Counted from the stretch's first letter, positions 15,931 to 25,559 are shown. The stretch: 64,000 nt of DNA from Candidatus Aminicenantota bacterium (GCA_029938635.1 JAOZUQ010000001.1:113568-177567), one strand, 5' to 3'. Translations and numbers: made by a program. The notes: generated from the sequence alone by a model not told the origin.

Positions 15931-16548
15931 ATGAATACCAAAAAAGGAAAAATTGCTATTCTCCTCTCCGGCAGGGGTTCAAATTTTGAGGCCATTTATA
16001 AAAATTCAATCATCGGGGATTCCCCTTTTGAGATCGCTGTAGTTGTGAGTGATAAGAGAAAAGCAAAGGGATTAAAAACAGCAGATGATCTCGGGATACC
16101 AGCCTATTTTATAAGGCCCCGTGATTTTTCTTCAAAAGATGAATATGAAAAAAATCTAATTGAACTTTTCGAAAAATTCAAAATCGACCTGGTCTGCCTC
16201 GCAGGATTCATGAGGATCATTTCTCCTATTCTCATTAAAAAATATCCCAACAGAATAATCAACATCCATCCTTCACTCCTCCCTTTATTCCCGGGACTTG
16301 ATGCCCAGAAACAGGCACTCGAAGCAGGAGCTGAATTAAGCGGCTGTACAGTTCACTTCGTAGATGAAGGTGTAGATTCCGGCCCGGCCATAATGCAGGC
16401 AAGCGTGGGGATTAAAAAAAACGATTCGGAAGAGTCCCTCAGTAAAAGAATCCTCATAGAAGAACACAGGATCTATTCTGAAGTTATAAGGCTCTATTTT
16501 CGCAATAAATTGAAAATAGAAGGGAGAAGGGTTAAAATTCTCACATGA
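15931..16548 (+). CDS. purN: phosphoribosylglycinamide formyltransferase PurN
   Basis: A 205-residue GAR transformylase of normal length for step 3 of purine synthesis. N-terminal GRGSNFEAI (phosphate loop), the formyl-folate site with catalytic Asn/His in INIHPSLLPLFPG (about residue 108), and the catalytic Asp in VDEGVDSGPAI (about 143). It begins 22 bp after tRNA-Leu and may be cotranscribed with it. No strong Shine-Dalgarno. It overlaps the next gene by 4 bp (ATGA). No other pur genes are nearby. Confidence 0.95.
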   Translation: MNTKKGKIAILLSGRGSNFEAIYKNSIIGDSPFEIAVVVSDKRKAKGLKTADDLGIPAYFIRPRDFSSKDEYEKNLIELFEKFKIDLVCLAGFMRIISPILIKKYPNRIINIHPSLLPLFPGLDAQKQALEAGAELSGCTVHFVDEGVDSGPAIMQASVGIKKNDSEESLSKRILIEEHRIYSEVIRLYFRNKLKIEGRRVKILT

Positions 16549-17096
16549 AAAAATTATTGATAATATTTTTTTTAATTCCACTCTTTCTAGCCCCTGCTAC
16601 AGAATTCTCACTTGAAAGGGCAAAAAGGATTGACGGATACCTGAAAAGAATATCTGCAAAAAAAACAGAAAGTGTAATCCTTAAAAATATAACATTCTCA
16701 CAAAGGGACCTTAATTCCTATCTTAATCTCATTTACACCAGAAAATATGCAAGGGAAGTAAAGTATATAAAACTGGAATTCGGCAAGAACAATTATGTAG
16801 GCGGCAATATGAAAATTGTACTTAAAGGGGAAAAATATGAGAAGATCCCATCCTTCCTTAAAGATTTTGAGATAGATTTCGAAGGAAAGGTTTTCTGCAG
16901 TAATTACAGAATGAGATATGATTTTGAAAAAGTAAGGATAAATGGAACTTCATTCTCACCTGAAATTCTTGATGAGGCTTTCGGTGCAGCTCAGACCGGT
17001 TATAAGATCAAAAAATCAATGTTCGACTGGTTCAGGCTGCTTCCGGGAATTAAAAATATAAAAACAGACCATAAGAAACTGATAATATTCTATTGA
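16545..17096 (+). CDS. exported protein of unknown function
   Basis: A 183-residue protein with a cleavable-looking signal peptide (MKKLLIIFFLIPLFLAPAT). The mature part is basic and predicted alternating helix/strand with no motif I recognise. It resembles in general form small LmeA/DUF2993-like lipid-binding exported proteins (a beta-rich centre such as VGGNMKIVLKGEKYE), but I would not assign it. It sits tightly between purN (4 bp overlap) and recG (4 bp overlap), so it is a genuine coupled gene. Confidence 0.7.
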   Translation: MKKLLIIFFLIPLFLAPATEFSLERAKRIDGYLKRISAKKTESVILKNITFSQRDLNSYLNLIYTRKYAREVKYIKLEFGKNNYVGGNMKIVLKGEKYEKIPSFLKDFEIDFEGKVFCSNYRMRYDFEKVRINGTSFSPEILDEAFGAAQTGYKIKKSMFDWFRLLPGIKNIKTDHKKLIIFY

Positions 17097-19117
17097 TACC
17101 GTTTCTAGATTCCTCTCCCCGGATAATCAAAGGGGTAGGTGACAAATATCTCGAGATTCTTAACAGGTACAGATATAACAGTGTTTATGACCTGATCACT
17201 CATTTCCCCGAGCATTATATCGACACATCAGATACAGACAATATAATTGAAGACGGGATCGAGAAGGTCTACCTGCTAAATATTAAAAGTTCCAATCTTT
17301 ACAGAAACTACCGGAGAAGGCTTTCGATCATCAATATTTCAGGAACCATCGGAGAAGTCCCTGTGGACATGGCAATATTCAACAAACCCTATATGATGGA
17401 GCTGATCAGATCCTCTGATAAATTGAGAGTGTACGGGAAAGTTCTGGTTAAAGGAATAAAGAACAAGATCGAGAATCCGAGAATATTGAAAGATGAAGAG
17501 GGGATCATTCCGGTTTATAAAAATATCGGAAGCATTAGTGGTGGAGCCGTTAAAAATTTCATTGAAAATGTTTTTATTCAAAAAGAAATTTCAGATGATA
17601 TTCTGCCGGTCCATCTTGTAAAGGAGTACGGATTCGAGCCATTTTGGGGATCACTTGAGAAGATCCATTCTCCTGATTCTGCCGAGCACAAATTTGAAAG
17701 TATCAGGGAAAGGTTCATTTATACCGAATTTCTTTTTTTTCAACTTGAGATCGCTTATATCAGAGAAAGGTCGGGAAAGATCAAAAGGGGGAGGAAGTAT
17801 CTCATTCACGATCCGGAAAAAACAATAAGGGATCATGTCAATTTTCAACTGACCTCAGACCAGAAGAAAGCTGTTGAAAATATTATGTCCGACCTGAGCG
17901 GTAATTTTACAATGCAGAGGATCCTTCTTGGTGATGTCGGATCAGGCAAGACCATTATCTCCTTCATTTTTCTGCTATTTGCTGTACAAAACGGTTATCA
18001 GGGAGCTTTCCTTGCCCCAACCGAGATATTGATCAGCCAGCATTTCGAAAATGCTGCAGGATTCTTCAAGGGAATAAATATTGCCATTCTGACCGGAAGC
18101 ACTTCATCTTCGGAAAGAAAGAAAATAATCAGTGACCTTCAAAGTGGTAAGATCCAGTTAATATTCGGCACACACTCTTTAATAAATGACAAAATAATCT
18201 TCCATAATCTTTCAGCAATAGTTATCGACGAACAGCACCGTTTCGGTGTAGCTCAAAGAGCAGCTTTATTCTACAAAGGAGAGAAAGCCGACCTGATGGT
18301 CACAACTGCCACACCGATCCCAAGGACCCTCCTCCTTTCTCTCTACAAGGACCTTGATGTCAGTGAGATAAGATCCATGCCTGAGGGGAGACTCCCGATC
18401 GAAACTCTTATCCTGAAGCAGGAAATCCGCGAACAATTCTATTCAGAAATAAAAAGAAGGGCAGAAGGGGGAGAAAAAGTTTTCATAGTCCTTCCCCTGA
18501 TCTCCGAATCCACCCGATTCAAAAATCTCAGATCTCTGGAAAGAGAAGCCCCTTTCTTTAAAAAAATATTCAAAGGGGTCACTTTTGGTGTGATTTCGGG
18601 AAAGGTTGACACGGAGGAGAGGAGTTCAGTGTTTCGTAAATTTTCTGATGGGGACATAAGAATACTTATATCAACGACTGTTATAGAAGTGGGAATTGAC
18701 ATCCGTGATGCAACAATAATGGTTATTGAAGATGCAGACAAGTTCGGCCTCAGCCAGCTGCATCAATTAAGAGGACGGGTTGGACGTGGGGACAAAAAGT
18801 CATTCTGTTATCTCTTCCCCTCATCCAGGATAACAAGTACCGGCAGTGAAAGGCTCAGGATCATAAAGGAGACCTCTAACGGATTTGAGATAGCGGAGAA
18901 AGACCTTGGCATGAGGGGGGGCGGAAATATAGCAGGGACAGAACAATCCGGATATCTCGATTTCCGGATCTCAGATATCAGAGAATATCCGGAACTCTAT
19001 TTCAGAGCAAGCAGAGACGCGGCAGCTCTTATAAAAAACAAAACACTTCATAATATCCATATAACAAAAAAACTTGAACTGATCGAAAAGAGGTTGAAAA
19101 AAATTAGTTTCAGTTAA
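17093..19117 (+). CDS. recG: ATP-dependent DNA helicase RecG
   Basis: A 674-residue helicase that remodels stalled forks and branched DNA. Helicase motifs are complete: Walker A LLGDVGSGKT (about residue 280), DEQH box VIDEQHRFGV (about 380), TATPIPRT, and motif VI QLRGRVGRG (about 560) followed by the RecG C-terminal TRG region. The N-terminal wedge is present. Start codon is TTG, overlapping the previous stop as TTGA, with no obvious Shine-Dalgarno, so translation is probably coupled. A weak hairpin (AGTTA/TAACT, 19112-19130) followed by a T run lies over its end. Confidence 0.96.
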   Translation: MIPFLDSSPRIIKGVGDKYLEILNRYRYNSVYDLITHFPEHYIDTSDTDNIIEDGIEKVYLLNIKSSNLYRNYRRRLSIINISGTIGEVPVDMAIFNKPYMMELIRSSDKLRVYGKVLVKGIKNKIENPRILKDEEGIIPVYKNIGSISGGAVKNFIENVFIQKEISDDILPVHLVKEYGFEPFWGSLEKIHSPDSAEHKFESIRERFIYTEFLFFQLEIAYIRERSGKIKRGRKYLIHDPEKTIRDHVNFQLTSDQKKAVENIMSDLSGNFTMQRILLGDVGSGKTIISFIFLLFAVQNGYQGAFLAPTEILISQHFENAAGFFKGINIAILTGSTSSSERKKIISDLQSGKIQLIFGTHSLINDKIIFHNLSAIVIDEQHRFGVAQRAALFYKGEKADLMVTTATPIPRTLLLSLYKDLDVSEIRSMPEGRLPIETLILKQEIREQFYSEIKRRAEGGEKVFIVLPLISESTRFKNLRSLEREAPFFKKIFKGVTFGVISGKVDTEERSSVFRKFSDGDIRILISTTVIEVGIDIRDATIMVIEDADKFGLSQLHQLRGRVGRGDKKSFCYLFPSSRITSTGSERLRIIKETSNGFEIAEKDLGMRGGGNIAGTEQSGYLDFRISDIREYPELYFRASRDAAALIKNKTLHNIHITKKLELIEKRLKKISFS

Positions 19118-19124
19118 AACAGGG

Positions 19125-20075
19125 CTAACTCTTTTTTATTACTACAAAACTTATGTCATCCGAAGGGTCAGCAAAATCCTGCATATCATCAAGGATCCTG
19201 TGATAGATCTCTTTTGATGAAAGTTCTTTCACTTCTCTTACGATCGTTTCCAGCCTCTCTTCAAAATAAAGGAGATCCATATCAATACCATGCTCCATAA
19301 GGCCGTCAGTGAAAAGTATCAGAATATCACCAGTCCCCATCAGGTGAATTTTATTCACCGAATATCTCTTTTTAAATCCCAGACGACTCTTACTTCTGCT
19401 GGAATCAACATCTACAACTGACGGCAGAGTCCCCACGGGAGGAAAAGACAAAGCCTTCTTTGAACAAACCTTCATAAGCTTATCAAACTTATTTGAAAAA
19501 ACTACGGGCGACGGATGCCCTGCATTTATGAAACGGAAAGTTCCGTCTGAAGAGATCTCTCCATAGATCATCGTTATAAATTTTGAAAAAGCTGAAGATT
19601 TATAGAACCTTGAATTTAATATTTCAAAAAGTTCACTTGTCACTTCTCCGAAGGTCTTCAATTCATACAAAACACCTACCATAAATGCCTGATGAAGCAT
19701 AGCAGCCATTGAAGCATCGGTCAGCTTGTGTCCTGAGACATCCGCAATAAGAATTCCGGCCTTATTTTTGAGGCATTTCAATCTTTCAGCAACCTTAACT
19801 TCACCATTCTCTAAAGCATCATGTATCCTGACATCGAGATCATACCTTTTATTAAAATCGATATATATTATGTGATCTCCGCCCGCTATCCCGTTCATAG
19901 GCATGGAACCTCCGAAAATATCAATACTCTCTAACGCCGGGAGTTCACCTGAAGAAGGTTTTATCGCTCCAACGATCTCATTTAGATTTTCGAGCTCCTC
20001 CTTCATGAAAGCGAGGCTTTTTTCCGATAATATTTTCTTCCTTTTTTTACTTTTTTCAGAACTTTCACTCATCAT
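19125..20075 (-). CDS. SpoIIE/PP2C-type serine phosphatase
   Basis: A PPM-family phosphatase of about 316 residues. N-terminal lysine-rich coiled-coil segment, then the catalytic domain: GGDHIIYIDF, the metal-binding ILIADVSGHKLTDAS (about residue 145), NAGHPSPVVF, LFTDGLMEHG and DDISFVVIKK at the C-terminus. Such enzymes dephosphorylate STAS anti-anti-sigma factors in partner-switching systems; a STAS protein is encoded at 46.2 kb, though a link is only a guess. The ORF track starts at a GTG (20081), but AAAGGTG sits at good distance from the ATG at 20075, which I prefer. It overlaps the MATE gene end. Confidence 0.88.
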   Translation of the reverse strand: MMSESSEKSKKRKKILSEKSLAFMKEELENLNEIVGAIKPSSGELPALESIDIFGGSMPMNGIAGGDHIIYIDFNKRYDLDVRIHDALENGEVKVAERLKCLKNKAGILIADVSGHKLTDASMAAMLHQAFMVGVLYELKTFGEVTSELFEILNSRFYKSSAFSKFITMIYGEISSDGTFRFINAGHPSPVVFSNKFDKLMKVCSKKALSFPPVGTLPSVVDVDSSRSKSRLGFKKRYSVNKIHLMGTGDILILFTDGLMEHGIDMDLLYFEERLETIVREVKELSSKEIYHRILDDMQDFADPSDDISFVVIKKS

Positions 20076-21477
20076 TAACACCTTTCATCTCTTTTTTATC
20101 ATTTATCCGGACCTTTTTCCACTTTCCAGGCAAATACCATATTAAAATAATAAAAAACGCAAAAATATTTGAGAAGAACATTCCCCACCACACCCCGTTA
20201 TGGGCCCCGGGATTCCCCGGCCCTTTGAGCATAACAAATGAGATCAAATATACGATTGGGATCCTGAACATCCATATACGAAGAATATTCGATACCATTA
20301 CCGGAATTGTATATCCGGAACCCTGAAATGCTCCGTTAAGGACAGAACCCAGAGCAAAAAACAAAACTGATGGAGATATAATAAGAAACATGGACGAACT
20401 GATATTTTCAACCAGCTTATCACCGGGAATAAAAAAGGCTGTAAAATATTTACCATAAAAAGTGGATAAAATAATAAAGGGGGTCAATATGAGGAGCATT
20501 AGTTTTAACCCTGTCAATACAGATAACGAGGCCCTCCTGACATCACCTGCACCAAGGCTTTGTCCGACAATAGCGGTAACCGCAGAAGCGATCGCCATTG
20601 CAGGCATTGTGTACAAGTGGACAATCCTTGACATGATACCGTAAGCAGAGATCACAGCCGTACCGAACTGATTTACAAAACCGATCAGAACAATGAACCC
20701 GATTGATGCTCCGGCCATTCCGAAAGCAGCAGGAACCCCGGTTCGCATTATCATTCTGATTATCTTCTTATCCGGGATCAGCATTCTTAATGAGATTTTC
20801 AATCCACGTTTTCCTGAAAACAGGATATATAATCCGGCGGCCGATGCTATTGCTCTTGAGCCGACAGTCACCAGAGCTGCACCATTAACACCGAGAGCGG
20901 GAAGACCGAAGTACCCGAAGATAAAAACAGGATCCAGAATTATATTTATTAATGCCGAGAACAATTCGATTTTCAATGGAGTTCTGGTATCTCCATACCC
21001 GTTAAAAACAGAATAAAAAACAAAGAACGGAAAAGCTAACGGCATCCCGACAAGGGAGATACGGAAATATGAAACGGTCTGGACAAATGTGTCCTCCGGT
21101 GTTTTCAGAAGTTTGAAGATCTCATTGCTGAAAGGTAATAACAATACAACTGCGGCTATGGAGATCACACTCATGATAAAAAGGAGATTACCGGATACTT
21201 TGTTGGCGCTATCCTTCTCCTTCGCTCCGATATATTGTGAAACGAGCGATGTACCAGCCACAGAGAAACCTATTCCAAGTCCGATCAGCAGGAATAATAT
21301 GAAGAATGAGATCACAGGCGCAGATATTGCACTCCTGCCCAACCTTCCCAGCCAATAAGTATCTGCAAGGTTATACAGCATTTGTACCGCTGAACCGATC
21401 GCAATCGGCATTCCCAGCCTGAAGATGATCTTTTTGAGATCACCTGTAAGCAGATCGATCTTATATTCTTTTTTCAT
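20065..21477 (-). CDS. MATE family multidrug/sodium efflux transporter
   Basis: A 470-residue protein with 12 hydrophobic segments in two homologous halves, typical MATE length. Family marks include GMPIAIGSAVQMLYNLADTY in TM1, SQYIGAKEKDSA after TM2, and the second-half GQSLGAGDVRRA. It probably exports cationic compounds using a Na+ or H+ gradient. The phosphatase downstream overlaps its last codons; the shared function, if any, is unclear. Confidence 0.92.
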   Translation of the reverse strand: MKKEYKIDLLTGDLKKIIFRLGMPIAIGSAVQMLYNLADTYWLGRLGRSAISAPVISFFILFLLIGLGIGFSVAGTSLVSQYIGAKEKDSANKVSGNLLFIMSVISIAAVVLLLPFSNEIFKLLKTPEDTFVQTVSYFRISLVGMPLAFPFFVFYSVFNGYGDTRTPLKIELFSALINIILDPVFIFGYFGLPALGVNGAALVTVGSRAIASAAGLYILFSGKRGLKISLRMLIPDKKIIRMIMRTGVPAAFGMAGASIGFIVLIGFVNQFGTAVISAYGIMSRIVHLYTMPAMAIASAVTAIVGQSLGAGDVRRASLSVLTGLKLMLLILTPFIILSTFYGKYFTAFFIPGDKLVENISSSMFLIISPSVLFFALGSVLNGAFQGSGYTIPVMVSNILRIWMFRIPIVYLISFVMLKGPGNPGAHNGVWWGMFFSNIFAFFIILIWYLPGKWKKVRINDKKEMKGVNDE

Positions 21478-21518
21478 ATTTTATCGTAACAGGAACATAC
21501 GAATCTTATCCGGTAAAG

Positions 21519-22376
21519 TTATTGAATCTCAGAATAAGGAACCCGGATCAGCTCAAATTCACCATTTATTATTATAATCTTGAGAAAATACCTGATCAAT
21601 ACAAACACTTGATAGAGTATAAACACAAAAATCATCCCTAGGAAATCTTCTGCAACACTCATGAACAATTTAAAAATAATATAAAGTACTCCGGTCGAAA
21701 TAAAATAAAAGAGGAAGAGAAGGAGGATGTTTTTTTTGTTCTTAAAAACAAACCTGACCCCTTCCCTGAACGAGAAGAAAAAATTTCTTCCATCCTTAAG
21801 CCTGATTATCCGCGAATAATCATATATAGCAACAGAAAACACAAGCAGGATCATAGCAATAATGAAAAATATAACTATGAATATCCCGAATAGAGTTTCA
21901 TTCAATGATCTCTCCAAAGTCATCCAGAAAGCAAAAACCAGAAACGCCATTGGGATAAGTGCGAGGGCAAAATTAATAACATTTATTAAAAACACCTTCA
22001 GAAACCTGAAAAAATTGTCAATTGATGCTGATAAAAGTGTGAAAAATGTAGCTTTTTCCTCTTCCATCATAACTGAAAATATGCCGGCAGAAATAAACAC
22101 TGATGTAATGATATACAGGATCCCAAAATAAAAACATATAGATACAAGCAATGTAAAGCTCCCGGGGAAGTTATTAAATATATCCAGCAGAGCAGTAAAT
22201 AATCCGTACATTCCAATCTTTTCTGCTATCATCGATTTCCCTGCAGAGATCACAAATACCATATAAAAACCAAAGTAGATAATAAGTGAGATCAACATAT
22301 TATAAAACCATGCATATGCGGCGAGTTTTATACTCCTGAGATTAAAACCTCTTCCGATTATTTTTAATATGTTCAT
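21519..22376 (-). CDS. polytopic membrane protein of unknown function
   Basis: A 285-residue protein with about six hydrophobic segments and almost no charged motif. A conserved-looking cytosolic loop (YDYSRIIRLKDGRNFFFSFREG) between TM4 and TM5 resembles the general arrangement of DUF4013/YIP1-like membrane proteins. I do not recognise a family with confidence. It starts 1 bp after the stop of the degenerate M1-peptidase gene, so the two are cotranscribed and may function together at the membrane. Confidence 0.7.
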   Translation of the reverse strand: MNILKIIGRGFNLRSIKLAAYAWFYNMLISLIIYFGFYMVFVISAGKSMIAEKIGMYGLFTALLDIFNNFPGSFTLLVSICFYFGILYIITSVFISAGIFSVMMEEEKATFFTLLSASIDNFFRFLKVFLINVINFALALIPMAFLVFAFWMTLERSLNETLFGIFIVIFFIIAMILLVFSVAIYDYSRIIRLKDGRNFFFSFREGVRFVFKNKKNILLLFLFYFISTGVLYIIFKLFMSVAEDFLGMIFVFILYQVFVLIRYFLKIIIINGEFELIRVPYSEIQ

Positions 22377-22377
22377 T

Positions 22378-24315
22378 TTAAAGTATAAGAGAGGCTAAAA
22401 CATTCTGGAAATAGAATCCGAATTTAACCGCAAGTCTCCTTAATACACTATTCTCTTTCTTCAAAACCTTTGAATTATTAACCAGATTTATATCCAGGAG
22501 TATCTTGACTCCGGGATCAACAATAGCAAAATCCACAGGCGATTCATCAATGAATACAACCGTCTTCCATTTCTCATTCTTTTCCCAGAAAAGTTTTATC
22601 TCCTTCCCGCCCTTTAGTATGACCGAGAGCTCAACAGGCCAATAACCGCTCTTCCTCACAAAAACCACTTCATTCTTATATTTCCCACTCTTCCCGATCC
22701 GGTCAGATCTGACAGAGTATACTGCTGTATCAAGATCCCTGTCCGTTCCGACAAACTGATCGAATGCCCAGGCATAATCTCCGTTAAAAAAATTATTGAA
22801 CTCCGACTTAAAGATAACGGTATTATGATGGCTGAATTTTATTTTGTCGAAATAATAGCGTAAGAATCCCATGAACTTTTCTTCCCCGATTATATTCTTA
22901 AGACTTCTGAGTAATAGTGAAACTTTTGAATACATATTACCGACAAAAAATTTATTATTAATTATGTTCCAGGAAAGATACTTCGATCTTTCGAGAGGGG
23001 ACAGATTTATATAAGCCCTTCTTTTTATCTCCCAATCGAATATTCTTAAATATAGTGAATTGAGAAGTAAGTTCCTCTTTTCAAAATATTTGTCCATTAT
23101 CTCCATCTCATAAAATACGGCAATACCTTCATCCAGCCAGGGTTCCTTAAAGCCGTCACTCCCGGCCACTCCATACCAGAACTGGCGGGAAATACCATGA
23201 ATTACTGCAAGTTCAGAATATTTTAGAGATGCAGGAAGGATTTTCAGATAAGCTGCAGTCAAAATTGTGGGATATGCATGTCCGGCTGAATTGAATCCCT
23301 GAAGAGGCGGATCAATTACTGTTAAGGTTCTGTATGGATAAGATGCAAGATTCTCTTCGAAATATTTCAATGCGAATTTTACTATATTAAGATATCTCTC
23401 CTTAGCCGATCTGTTTCGGTGTGATAAAAGAAGAATTATATCTGTATCAAAATCATTCCCTTTCAATCTTATTTTGTCCCTGACCTCAATAAAATTCGGA
23501 TATGCAGCCCACGCAAAATCCTGAACATTATCCTGTGTAAATTCAAAAACCATTAATTTATCATTAAGCCTTTCACCGGAAATCTTCTCACCTGTTGCTC
23601 CCACTATGAAATTGTCCGGAATTGTTATTCTTACGTGATAGTTACTGAACTCCGAAAAGAACGCGGGCATTCTGTGCAATTGGTGCCCGGCCCACTCCCC
23701 GTTGCTTCGGAGAACGCATACCCTGGGATACCAGTGTGCCATGAAAATATATTTCCCGGATTGTCCGGTTTTATAAAAAATATCGGGGATCTTCAATTTA
23801 AATTCCGCTTTTATCCAGATTGTCTGCCCCGGCTGCACAGGTTTCTTCAGGCTAAAATCAACATTAGTCCTGTCATCTGCATTTTTGTCATCCGGGCTCA
23901 GATAGGTCAGGACACCGGTTATATTTTCATTCCTGTTTATAATTTCTATCTTTTTAACTTCAATATTTCCAAAATTATATTCTTTTAGTTTCTCTTTGGA
24001 AGCTTTGAATATAGAGGTCTCGTTAAAGAAAGTGGATTTCGGATTACCGAAAGCATTGTAGAAAAGGTTCAATCTCAGAGAATTTACATCTATACCGGTC
24101 CTGTTGGTCCACCTGATTATCTCGACCCCTTCCAACTCCCTTTTCCCCGGGAATATTCTTGCATTTATCTGATATTTCGTCCTGTTTTCCCCACCGGATA
24201 ACTCCTGATACTCTTTCAGATCCCTGCTCTCATGATCTTCTTTTGTAACAATTTCGCCTGTAATGTGCAGAGCTGCAAAGATGTAGAATATTATAATATA
24301 TTTGATATGCCTCAT
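22378..24315 (-). CDS. M1-family metallopeptidase homologue with degenerate zinc site
   Basis: A 645-residue protein with an N-terminal signal sequence, an M1-type N-terminal beta domain and a helical peptidase-like domain. The M1 GAMEN region reads GFNSAGHAYPTILT, without the Glu. The zinc helix HExxH reads HGISR (H373-G374-S376-R377), followed by the normal QFWYG and the third-ligand WLDEG. Catalytic Glu and the second zinc His are thus replaced, so peptidase activity is unlikely unless rebuilt elsewhere. A surface or transporter-associated scaffold role is possible. It overlaps galE by 4 bp and is followed at once by the membrane protein gene. Confidence 0.85.
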   Translation of the reverse strand: MRHIKYIIIFYIFAALHITGEIVTKEDHESRDLKEYQELSGGENRTKYQINARIFPGKRELEGVEIIRWTNRTGIDVNSLRLNLFYNAFGNPKSTFFNETSIFKASKEKLKEYNFGNIEVKKIEIINRNENITGVLTYLSPDDKNADDRTNVDFSLKKPVQPGQTIWIKAEFKLKIPDIFYKTGQSGKYIFMAHWYPRVCVLRSNGEWAGHQLHRMPAFFSEFSNYHVRITIPDNFIVGATGEKISGERLNDKLMVFEFTQDNVQDFAWAAYPNFIEVRDKIRLKGNDFDTDIILLLSHRNRSAKERYLNIVKFALKYFEENLASYPYRTLTVIDPPLQGFNSAGHAYPTILTAAYLKILPASLKYSELAVIHGISRQFWYGVAGSDGFKEPWLDEGIAVFYEMEIMDKYFEKRNLLLNSLYLRIFDWEIKRRAYINLSPLERSKYLSWNIINNKFFVGNMYSKVSLLLRSLKNIIGEEKFMGFLRYYFDKIKFSHHNTVIFKSEFNNFFNGDYAWAFDQFVGTDRDLDTAVYSVRSDRIGKSGKYKNEVVFVRKSGYWPVELSVILKGGKEIKLFWEKNEKWKTVVFIDESPVDFAIVDPGVKILLDINLVNNSKVLKKENSVLRRLAVKFGFYFQNVLASLIL

Positions 24316-25301
24316 TTTTCTTTAAGCTTCTTCTCCCAGTCCCAGGCATTTTTAATAATAAGCTCAAGATCATCTGATTCCGGGACCCAATTTAATTCTT
24401 CCCTTATCCTTGATGAATCTGCTGTCAATTCCGGTGCGTCTCCTGCCCTTCTCGGAGCATCTTCCACATTAAAGTTTATGCCTGTTATCTTTTTAACAGC
24501 TTCAATAACTTCCCTGACGCTGCTCCCCTTCCCGTATCCGCAGTTCAGGATCCTGCTATCCTTTCTCTCTTTCAGAAAATCAAGTGATAAAAGATGGGCC
24601 TTAGAAAGATCATCGACATGAATATAATCTCTGACTGCTGTCCCGTCCGCCGTATCATAATCTGTCCCGAACACTTTTAATGAAGGATTCTCACCAAGAG
24701 CAGCTCTCAGTGCAAGGGTGATCAGGTGTGTAGGTTTTTTATAATTTTGTCCTATCCTTACTTTTTTATCCGACCCGGCTACATTGAAATATCTGAGAGC
24801 AATATAGTTGAAATTTTCATTTGCATCTGCGGTATCCTTTAACACCATTTCGGTAAACAATTTAGAATTTCCGTAAGGATTTATCGGTTTTAACGGTGAA
24901 AACTCGGTTGCAGGGATAACATCCGGCATTCCGTAGACGGCAGCAGTGGAAGAGAACACAAAGTTCTCTATCCCGCATTTAACACAATTCCTTATCAGCT
25001 TGAAAGATTTTACAGAATTATTGTAATAATATTTTAACGGGTCACTGACCGATTCCTCTACTTGAATAAATGCAGCAAAATGGATAACACTTTTGATGTT
25101 ATATTCACTTATCACACGGGAGAGGAGTTCGTCATCCTCGATATCCCCTTCAACGAAATCACCACAGAGGATGTAATCTTTGTTCCCCATCGACAGATTG
25201 TCGACAATAACCGGGTTGTACCCGTTCTCTCCGAGGTCTCTTACTATATGACTACCAATATATCCGGCACCACCTGTAACAAGCACATTTTCTTTTCCCA
25301 T
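24312..25301 (-). CDS. galE: UDP-glucose 4-epimerase GalE
   Basis: A 329-residue extended short-chain dehydrogenase that interconverts UDP-glucose and UDP-galactose for surface polysaccharide. NAD loop VTGGAGYIGSH at the N-terminus, FSSTAAVYG (catalytic Ser/Thr about 117), YGNSK (Tyr/Lys about 144-148), RYFNVAG, and DGTAVRDYIHVDDL. Full length. It leads the operon galE - M1-like - membrane protein. No Shine-Dalgarno is visible; a promoter just upstream would make a leaderless message. Confidence 0.95.
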   Translation of the reverse strand: MGKENVLVTGGAGYIGSHIVRDLGENGYNPVIVDNLSMGNKDYILCGDFVEGDIEDDELLSRVISEYNIKSVIHFAAFIQVEESVSDPLKYYYNNSVKSFKLIRNCVKCGIENFVFSSTAAVYGMPDVIPATEFSPLKPINPYGNSKLFTEMVLKDTADANENFNYIALRYFNVAGSDKKVRIGQNYKKPTHLITLALRAALGENPSLKVFGTDYDTADGTAVRDYIHVDDLSKAHLLSLDFLKERKDSRILNCGYGKGSSVREVIEAVKKITGINFNVEDAPRRAGDAPELTADSSRIREELNWVPESDDLELIIKNAWDWEKKLKEK

Positions 25302-25310
25302 TGAAAGAAT

Positions 25311-25339
25311 ATTTTACTCTAACAGGGAGCAACAATCAA
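25311..25339 (-). promoter_or_regulatory. promoter of galE, probably leaderless
   Basis: On the minus strand: -35 TTGATT (25334-25339), 17 bp, -10 TAAAAT (25311-25316), then 9 nt to the galE ATG. These hexamers and spacing are identical to those at 9731-9759. Confidence 0.6.
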
Positions 25340-25342
25340 CCG

Positions 25343-25383
25343 TTTTCCCCTCACCCCATCCCTCTCCCAGAGGGAGAAGGAGT
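25343..25383. repeat. C-rich hairpin repeat
   Basis: CCCCTCACCCCATCCCTCT followed by a CCC loop and AGAGGGAGAAGG; TCCCTCT/AGAGGGA can pair. Similar C-rich hairpins are scattered in many bacterial genomes. It lies upstream of galE and next to foldback repeat D. Confidence 0.5.
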
Positions 25384-25397
25384 TAAAATAGGATCAG

Positions 25398-25512
25398 CCG
25401 TGGACATGTATTGCTTTTACGGGACTGGCAGCCTGAGTCCGTCAATATCGGACGGAAGGCGGGCGTCCAGAAAAATACCAGCAGGATTTTGCGGTAGTAA
25501 AAGTAAATACGG
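25398..25512 (+). repeat. foldback repeat family 2, copy D
   Basis: 115 nt element. The right end GCGGTAGTAAAAGTAAATACGG and the left part GTATTGCTTTTACGGG are inverted copies, and both match the ends of copy E at 49543-49653. The centre hairpin is GTCCG-TCAATAT-CGGAC, with the loop ending in AATAT that is also seen in the other four copies. It lies in the 258 bp between galE and the propeller gene; no gene is seen there. Confidence 0.65.
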
Positions 25513-25559
25513 CCAGAGGCATATCTGAACCCCTTGAACCAACGTTTACAGTGGAAATA

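Noticed and set aside
15780-15989. 69-aa ORF (+) over tRNA-Leu
   Set aside because: It is a readthrough of the tRNA gene and the start of purN in another frame.
19112-19140. intrinsic terminator after recG
   Set aside because: The stem is only 5 bp with a 9 nt loop; the T run is suggestive but too weak to list as a feature.
25301-25528. 75-aa ORF (+) between galE and the propeller gene
   Set aside because: It covers the C-rich hairpin and repeat D; low-complexity composition, no ribosome site.
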